NCBI RefSeq assembly: GCF_007995055.1
Contig: NZ_VOQQ01000001.1
Span: forward strand, 372,001 to 436,000
Direction of reading: 5' to 3'
Length of the DNA: 64,000 bases
From: Sphingosinicella ginsenosidimutans
GTDB taxonomy: Bacteria > Pseudomonadota > Alphaproteobacteria > Sphingomonadales > Sphingomonadaceae
This document shows positions 59,266 through 64,000 of this stretch, piece after piece. The stretch's first letter is position 1; each line of letters starts with the position of its first letter. The notes beneath the pieces are model-generated. The model was not told the DNA's origin and searched no databases. It saw nothing but the letters and a program-made list of their open reading frames with translations. The position numbers and the translations under genes are program-made.

Positions 59266-60755
59266 CACGCGGCCTCCAGAATGCGGCGGAGCGCTGCGCG
59301 GTCGAGCTTGAGCGAACCGTTGCGCGGCAGATGTTCGACGATGGCGATGCGCACCGGCGCGGCCTGCGGCGAAATCGCGCTGCGCACGGCGTCGATCAGC
59401 GCCTGGACGTCTGGCGGCGCCGCGCCTTCGCGCAGCTGTATCGCCGCCACCGGAACTTCGCCAAGGCGCGGATCCGGCAGGCCGACGACGCCCGCATCCT
59501 CCACCGCCGGATCCCTGCGCAGCACTTCGGCGATCGCCTCCGGCGAAACCTTGAAGCCGCCGCGGATAATGACGCTGTCGGTTCGACCCTTGAGAAAGAC
59601 GAAGCCGTCCGCGTCAATCCGGGCGAGATCTGTCGTCGGCACCCAGTCAGCCGAGACACGCGGGGCCAACACCTCGAGTCGGCCGATCTCTCCCGCGGCC
59701 TGCACCTGGCCCGTGTCGGGATCGGTGACACGCAATTTTATGCCCGGCCGGGCGCGCCCCACGCTGCCCAGCTTGACGTCGCGATACCTGCGATGATCGG
59801 CGATCGTCCAGTTGGCGATCACGCCGCAAAACTCCGTGGCGCCATAGTTGATCAAAACCGGAATCCCGTAGCGCTCCTCGAATTCGCGCTGAACCGATGG
59901 ATCGAGCGGCGCCGAGCCGCAGCGCATCGCCGGGATCGACGACATCACCTCACGCGGCACATCCGAATCCAGCACCATCCGCATCGCGGCCGGGGGAAGC
60001 GACATGAAGGCCGATGGACGATATGCCTTCACGGCGCGCACCCATTCGTCAACGCTGAACCGTTCGAGCAGCACTGCCGGCTGGCCGCGGACGGCGCAGG
60101 TGATCAGCCCGAACAGGCCGCTGATATTGCCGAGCGGATAGAATTGGATGAACGGCGCACTGGCGTCGGTCGTATTGGCCTGCGCAGTGGCGACGATAGC
60201 GTCCTGGACCGCCGCCGCCAGCGTCGCATAGCTGATCGGTACCCGCTTGGGCGGACCGGTGGTGCCGCTGGTCAGCATCTCGATCGCCGTGTCGCTCGGG
60301 GCGAACTTGCGTCCGGCAGCAGCGGTCCCGGGGACGTGCGTAACGGCGGCGATGCCCCGTTCGCCGCCCAGCGCGATTCCGAGCATGCCCGCATTCACCG
60401 CCGCGCCGCGCAGTACGTCCTCCCAGTCCCCGGCATCGGCGATAACCGCGCCCATCGCGAGCGCGGTGAGTTCCGCGGCAAGGTTCTCGCGTGCCTGATA
60501 AGCGTGAAGCATCACCACGTGGCGTCGCTGCGAGAGCAGCCCGAACAAAGCGGCGACATGCGGCGCGCGATTGCGCGCGATCAGGCCCAGAGGCGCATCG
60601 GAGGCAACGCCGGCCTTTTCGAGCAATTCGAGCACGGCCTGTGAGATGGCGCGAACCTGGCCGAGCGAAACCCATTCGCCGCGCACCTCCAGATAGGGGC
60701 GCTCGGCATCGCCCGCGAGGACGTCGCGCAGGGCCGAATCGAGCGCCAGCGTCAT
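59265..60755 (-). CDS. AMP-forming acyl-CoA ligase
   Basis: A 496-residue ANL-superfamily ligase that makes acyl-CoA through an acyl-AMP. The P-loop is EMLTSGTTGPPKRVPIS (Arg where Gly is common). LINYGATEFCGV, the hinge motif FLKGRTDSVIIRGGFKVSPE and the C-terminal catalytic Lys in NGSLKLDRAAL are present. It probably activates the carboxylate side chain of the imported substrate. Coupled by ATGA and TGATG overlaps to its neighbours. Confidence 0.92.
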   Translation of the reverse strand: MTLALDSALRDVLAGDAERPYLEVRGEWVSLGQVRAISQAVLELLEKAGVASDAPLGLIARNRAPHVAALFGLLSQRRHVVMLHAYQARENLAAELTALAMGAVIADAGDWEDVLRGAAVNAGMLGIALGGERGIAAVTHVPGTAAAGRKFAPSDTAIEMLTSGTTGPPKRVPISYATLAAAVQDAIVATAQANTTDASAPFIQFYPLGNISGLFGLITCAVRGQPAVLLERFSVDEWVRAVKAYRPSAFMSLPPAAMRMVLDSDVPREVMSSIPAMRCGSAPLDPSVQREFEERYGIPVLINYGATEFCGVIANWTIADHRRYRDVKLGSVGRARPGIKLRVTDPDTGQVQAAGEIGRLEVLAPRVSADWVPTTDLARIDADGFVFLKGRTDSVIIRGGFKVSPEAIAEVLRRDPAVEDAGVVGLPDPRLGEVPVAAIQLREGAAPPDVQALIDAVRSAISPQAAPVRIAIVEHLPRNGSLKLDRAALRRILEAA

Positions 60756-61711
60756 GCCTCGATCCCCGGCGGCTGGCAGGCGAGCAAAATCCGCTGGTGG
60801 GCGCGGCTGGACCCGGCAATGTGAAGCCAGAGCTGGGTGCGGCGGACGAAGAGCTGCGCGTCGCATTCCTCGGTAAAGCCGATGCCTCCATGCACCTGCA
60901 CGTTGCCCCGGCTGTTCTGCAGCGCCGCGTCGCCCGCGATGAGACGCGCGGCCGAAACCTGAAAGGCAGCATCGCTCCTCTGCCCGCCGAGCGCCAGGGC
61001 TGCGAAGCTTGTCTGGGCCCACGCCGCTTCACAGCGCAGCGCCATGTCGGCACAGCGATGCTTGATCGCCTGGAACGCTCCGATCGGTTGACCGAACTGC
61101 TCGCGCACCTTGGCATAGGCTACCGCCATGTCGCGCGCTGCTTCCGCGGTGCCCACGAGGATCGCCGCAACCCACAAGGCGAAGCGGCGGGAGGCGAAGT
61201 CATCGCCGGCCGGCGCGTTGAGCGTCCCACGTTCGAGGATCACGCTGTCGTCGATCGCGCGGCTGGCGACGGGGTTGGCGAACGCGCCCTCCTCGACCAG
61301 GGCCAGCCCCTCGCCCGCGGCGATGCAGGCATCGCCCGGCCGATGATCGAACCGGTACCACGAACCGTCTCCGGCCGGGATCGCGAGCGACGCTCCACGG
61401 CTGCCATCGATAAAGGGGGTCGGTTCTTGGGCGAGATGCGCGGCGAGCATCGTTGCCGCCAGCCGCGGGCCGACGAGTTGCCGCCCGGCTTCGCGCATCA
61501 GCAGGATTTCCTCGACAGCGCCGCAGCCGAGGCCGCCCCTGTCCACCGGCACGCCCAGGCCCGCCCAGCCGAGCCCTGCCAGCTGACGGATCAACGCGTG
61601 GTCCGCATCTGTCCCTTGATGAAGCCGGGCGAGCGGGGCCTCCGCCGCAAGCACCTGCGCGAAATTTTCCGCCAGCGCCTGTTCTTCGCCGTTGGGAAGC
61701 AGATCGATCAT
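60752..61711 (-). CDS. Acyl-CoA dehydrogenase-like subunit (short, degenerate active site)
   Basis: A 319-residue member of the acyl-CoA dehydrogenase fold, shorter than the usual about 380. LGWAGLGVPVDRGGLGCGAVEEILLMREAGRQL and VREQFGQPIGAFQAIKHRCADMAL are typical. QVHGGIGFTEECDAQLFVRRTQLW is present. However, the terminal G-T-(S/T)-E-I-x-R motif of the active enzymes is GSSRAHQRIL here, without the Glu. This pattern occurs in one subunit of heteromeric steroid-type dehydrogenases (FadE26/27-like), which fits the complete dehydrogenase encoded by the overlapping gene. Confidence 0.87.
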   Translation of the reverse strand: MIDLLPNGEEQALAENFAQVLAAEAPLARLHQGTDADHALIRQLAGLGWAGLGVPVDRGGLGCGAVEEILLMREAGRQLVGPRLAATMLAAHLAQEPTPFIDGSRGASLAIPAGDGSWYRFDHRPGDACIAAGEGLALVEEGAFANPVASRAIDDSVILERGTLNAPAGDDFASRRFALWVAAILVGTAEAARDMAVAYAKVREQFGQPIGAFQAIKHRCADMALRCEAAWAQTSFAALALGGQRSDAAFQVSAARLIAGDAALQNSRGNVQVHGGIGFTEECDAQLFVRRTQLWLHIAGSSRAHQRILLACQPPGIEA

Positions 61712-62883
61712 TTCGTGCCCCGCGGCAGGCCAAGGACGCGCTCGCCGACGATGTTGCGGCGAATCTCGGTGGTGCCGCCCGCGATCGAATGTTTGAACCC
61801 GTCGAGATAGCGGTAAACCCATTGGCTTGCCGCGCCTTCCCGCTCGACCGATCCGGCGCCCAATATGTCGAGTGCAAGCCCGTGGACCCGCTGGAAGAGT
61901 TCGGCGAAATAGAGCGAGATCATCGCGCCTTCAGGCCCCGGCACCGGCGAACGGAGTGCGCGTGAGATCGCCGCATAGGTCATCGCCCGCATCGCGGCGA
62001 CCTCGGCGCGGACCGTGGCCAGCCGCGCGGCGATTTCGTCGTCCTGGATCGCGCGCTTCCCGGCGATCGGCCCCGGCACCTCGCCCGCCAGCACGATCAG
62101 CTCCTCGATCGTGCGCTGCAGCTCCACCTGATGCGGAATCATCGCGGTGCCGCGCTCGAAGGAGAGGGTCGACATCGCGACGCTCCAGCCCTCTGTCAGC
62201 CCGCCGACGACGTTGGACAGCGGGATTCTCACATTGTCGTAAAACACTTCGGAAAAGGTGGTGGCGCCGGCCATCGTCCGGATCGGTCTCACCGTGATGC
62301 CCGGCAGCTTCATGTCGCAGATGACCCAGGCGAGCCCGCGATGGCGGGGCAGATCAGGATCGGTGCGGACCAGCAGTTCCTGCCAGTCCGCGACGTCGGC
62401 ATAGCTCGACCAGATCTTGCTTCCGTTGACGACGACATCGTCCCCATCGACCGTCCCGCGCATACGTATGCCGGCCAGATCCGATCCCGCTCCCGGTTCG
62501 GAGAATCCCTGGCACCACACGGCCTCGCCCGACAGGATGCGGGGGACGTGGTCGGCCTGCTGGGCCTCCGATCCGCGCGCCATCAATGTCGGCCCGCCAT
62601 GGTTCAGGCCGACGAACATGCACCCGGGTGGGGGCGCGCCGGCATGGGCATATTCCTCGTGCCAGATCAGCTGGTGCATCAAGCTGAGCCCGCGCCCGCC
62701 ATATTCGGTGGGCCAGGCGATACCGCCCCAGCCGGCTTCGAACTGCCGTCGTTGCCAGGCGGTGTCGAACGCGCGCATCGCCGCGCCTTCTTTCGGGCGC
62801 TCCTCGATCGGGATGTTCGCCCTCAGCCAGGTGCGAACCTCGTCGCGAAAAGCGCGGTCCTCGGCCGAGAAACTATATTCCAT
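61708..62883 (-). CDS. Acyl-CoA dehydrogenase
   Basis: A 391-residue FAD enzyme that forms the alpha,beta-double bond of acyl-CoA. MEYSFSAEDRAFRDEVRTWL is a typical start. QGFSEPGAGSDLAGIRMRG and GSKIWSSYADVADW form the FAD/substrate region; IAGGTTEIRRNIVGERVLGLPRG is the normal C-terminus with the GTTE motif. Its stop overlaps the start of the short dehydrogenase (ATGA), suggesting a mixed complex. Confidence 0.93.
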   Translation of the reverse strand: MEYSFSAEDRAFRDEVRTWLRANIPIEERPKEGAAMRAFDTAWQRRQFEAGWGGIAWPTEYGGRGLSLMHQLIWHEEYAHAGAPPPGCMFVGLNHGGPTLMARGSEAQQADHVPRILSGEAVWCQGFSEPGAGSDLAGIRMRGTVDGDDVVVNGSKIWSSYADVADWQELLVRTDPDLPRHRGLAWVICDMKLPGITVRPIRTMAGATTFSEVFYDNVRIPLSNVVGGLTEGWSVAMSTLSFERGTAMIPHQVELQRTIEELIVLAGEVPGPIAGKRAIQDDEIAARLATVRAEVAAMRAMTYAAISRALRSPVPGPEGAMISLYFAELFQRVHGLALDILGAGSVEREGAASQWVYRYLDGFKHSIAGGTTEIRRNIVGERVLGLPRGTK

Positions 62884-62886
62884 TGC

Positions 62887-63666
62887 TCAGCGCCCTTCGA
62901 ACCGGGGTGTACGCTTCTCACGAAAGGCGGCGACGCCCTCGCGATGGTCGGCGGAGCCGAAAGCGGCCGCCTGGGCAAATCCCTCTAGCGCGAGATAGGC
63001 TGCCGCATCGCCGTCAAAGCCCCGGTCGACCAGCCGCTTCGTCAGACCGAGCGAAACGGCGGGACCTTCGGCCAGCTGGCGCGCGATCGCCTCCGCTTCG
63101 CTCTCCAGCCTGTCGGCCGGGACGATCCGACTGACCATGCCGATCGCCAGCGCCTCCGCAGCATCGACCTTCCGCCCGGTCAGCAGGATGTCCTTCGCGC
63201 GAACCACACCGATTGCGCGCGGCAACGTGCGGCCGAGCCCGTAATCGGCGACGACACCCACCAGCGGGAACCCGGGCACGAACAGCGCGTCGTCTGCGGC
63301 AATGATGATGTCGCCGACCATCGCCAGACCGAAGCCGGCGCCGACCGCGATACCGTTGACCGCGGTGACGATTGGCTTTTCGGCTTCGATCAGCGCCCGC
63401 AGCCACGCATGGCTGCGCGCAAGCCGCGCGCGCGATTCCTGGGGGCTCGGGATCGCCTCCATGGTGCGCAGGTCACCGCCGGCGCAGAAGCTCCTGCCCG
63501 TTCCAGTCAGCAGCAGGCAGCGAACGGCCTCGTCCGCCAGCAGCGCGGGTACCGCCGCCTCAAGCGCGGACCGGATGGCGGGACTGAGGGCGTTTCGGGT
63601 CTCCGGCTCTGCCAATTTCAGGACGGCGACGCCATTCGCCACCGTCTGGATCACCGCCTCAGCCAT
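62887..63666 (-). CDS. Enoyl-CoA hydratase/isomerase
   Basis: A 259-residue crotonase. VLKLAEPETRNALSPAIRSAL, the oxyanion motif RSFCAGGDLRTM and IVTAVNGIAVGAGFGLAMVGDIIIAADDALF are conserved. At the position of the first catalytic Glu of hydratases the segment reads PLVGVVADYG, so isomerase or altered chemistry is possible. Three bases separate it from the downstream dehydrogenase gene. Confidence 0.92.
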   Translation of the reverse strand: MAEAVIQTVANGVAVLKLAEPETRNALSPAIRSALEAAVPALLADEAVRCLLLTGTGRSFCAGGDLRTMEAIPSPQESRARLARSHAWLRALIEAEKPIVTAVNGIAVGAGFGLAMVGDIIIAADDALFVPGFPLVGVVADYGLGRTLPRAIGVVRAKDILLTGRKVDAAEALAIGMVSRIVPADRLESEAEAIARQLAEGPAVSLGLTKRLVDRGFDGDAAAYLALEGFAQAAAFGSADHREGVAAFREKRTPRFEGR

Positions 63667-63674
63667 CGCCCGTC

Positions 63675-64000
63675 CTACAGCGCCATGTCGCCATCGAGCA
63701 TGCGCTTGGAGATCAGGCGCCGCAAGATTTCGGCGCTCCCATCGGCGATGGTGATCTTGCGCATCGCGATATAGGCGTCGGTGAGAAACATCTCATTGGT
63801 GAAGCCCATCGCGCCGAACGCCTGGATGCAGCGATCGACGCATTGCTTGGCGGCGTCGGCGGCGAAGCACTTGGTCATCGCCAGTTCCTTCGAGGCGGCC
63901 TGGCCACGGTCGAGCAGTTGAGCGACGTTGATCGCCATCAGGTGCGCAGCGTGGATCTGCATCGCACTCTCGGCGAGCGGGAAGGTGACACCCTGATTGG
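63675..64000 (-). CDS. Acyl-CoA dehydrogenase, C-terminal part (cut by window edge)
   Basis: The last about 108 residues of a third acyl-CoA dehydrogenase are visible, open to the right edge (NQGVTFPLAESAMQIHAAHL ...). QAFGAMGFTNEMFLTDAYIAMRKITIADGSAEILRRLI is the family C-terminus, with Glu in GSAE. The start lies beyond the window. Eight bases separate it from the enoyl-CoA hydratase gene, in the same operon. Confidence 0.9.
   Translation of the reverse strand, partial: NQGVTFPLAESAMQIHAAHLMAINVAQLLDRGQAASKELAMTKCFAADAAKQCVDRCIQAFGAMGFTNEMFLTDAYIAMRKITIADGSAEILRRLISKRMLDGDMAL

Overview
The window is high-GC chromosomal DNA from an alphaproteobacterium, most likely a sphingomonad. The best evidence is a serine palmitoyltransferase that keeps all four PLP-site residues of the Sphingomonas enzyme, an acyl carrier protein and a ceramide-reductase-like dehydrogenase beside it, several large TonB-dependent receptors, an UrcA-family protein and DUF2171/DUF2147 proteins. 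I found no rRNA, tRNA, insertion sequence, prophage or CRISPR array. Genes are tightly packed, often with ATGA or TGATG overlaps.

Region 1 (1-4585, minus strand) is a translationally coupled operon aroF-trpE-trpG-aroC-aroB for chorismate and anthranilate. A 33-residue leader ORF with four Trp codons, a competing antiterminator pairing and an intrinsic terminator precede it, so it looks controlled by Trp attenuation. The aroC copy lacks about 42 residues that include the conserved FMN-contact loop. Region 2 (4786-17998) is general metabolism and envelope: two paralogous secreted M13 metallopeptidases, an UrcA protein, a cyclic-nucleotide-domain/thioredoxin-reductase fusion, a chloroperoxidase-like hydrolase, a cyclophilin, a retropepsin-like protease, a transglutaminase-like protein and an EF-hand protein. 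Region 3 (18092-25403) carries a sphingolipid group (acyl carrier protein, ceramide-reductase candidate, obgE, TetR regulator, spt), an orphan PycTM-like membrane protein and two oxidoreductases. Region 4 (25634-31443) is gltBD, glutamate synthase.

Region 5 (31577-39506) is a cell-surface signalling set: ECF sigma factor, FecR anti-sigma factor, STN-type TonB receptor, a 1069-residue autotransporter with calcium-type motifs, and an SDR gene whose ribosome-binding site lies in a strong hairpin. Region 6 (39507-49280) looks like scavenging of N-acyl or D-amino compounds: a DAO-family oxidase, an XRE-cupin regulator, a secreted D-aminoacylase-like amidohydrolase, a YkvI-type transporter, a secreted CocE/NonD hydrolase and a TonB receptor.

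Region 7 (49750-64000) is a catabolic island. A TonB receptor, a bile-acid-symporter-type permease, an NAD(P)H-dependent FMN reductase-like protein, a SnoaL-like protein and an MDR oxidoreductase flank a minus-strand operon. That operon holds three acyl-CoA dehydrogenases, an enoyl-CoA hydratase, an AMP-forming ligase, a DUF35 protein, a Cys-less thiolase-like protein and an ADP-forming acyl-CoA synthetase. Its composition resembles side-chain beta-oxidation of steroids or isoprenoids, but the substrate cannot be read from sequence alone.
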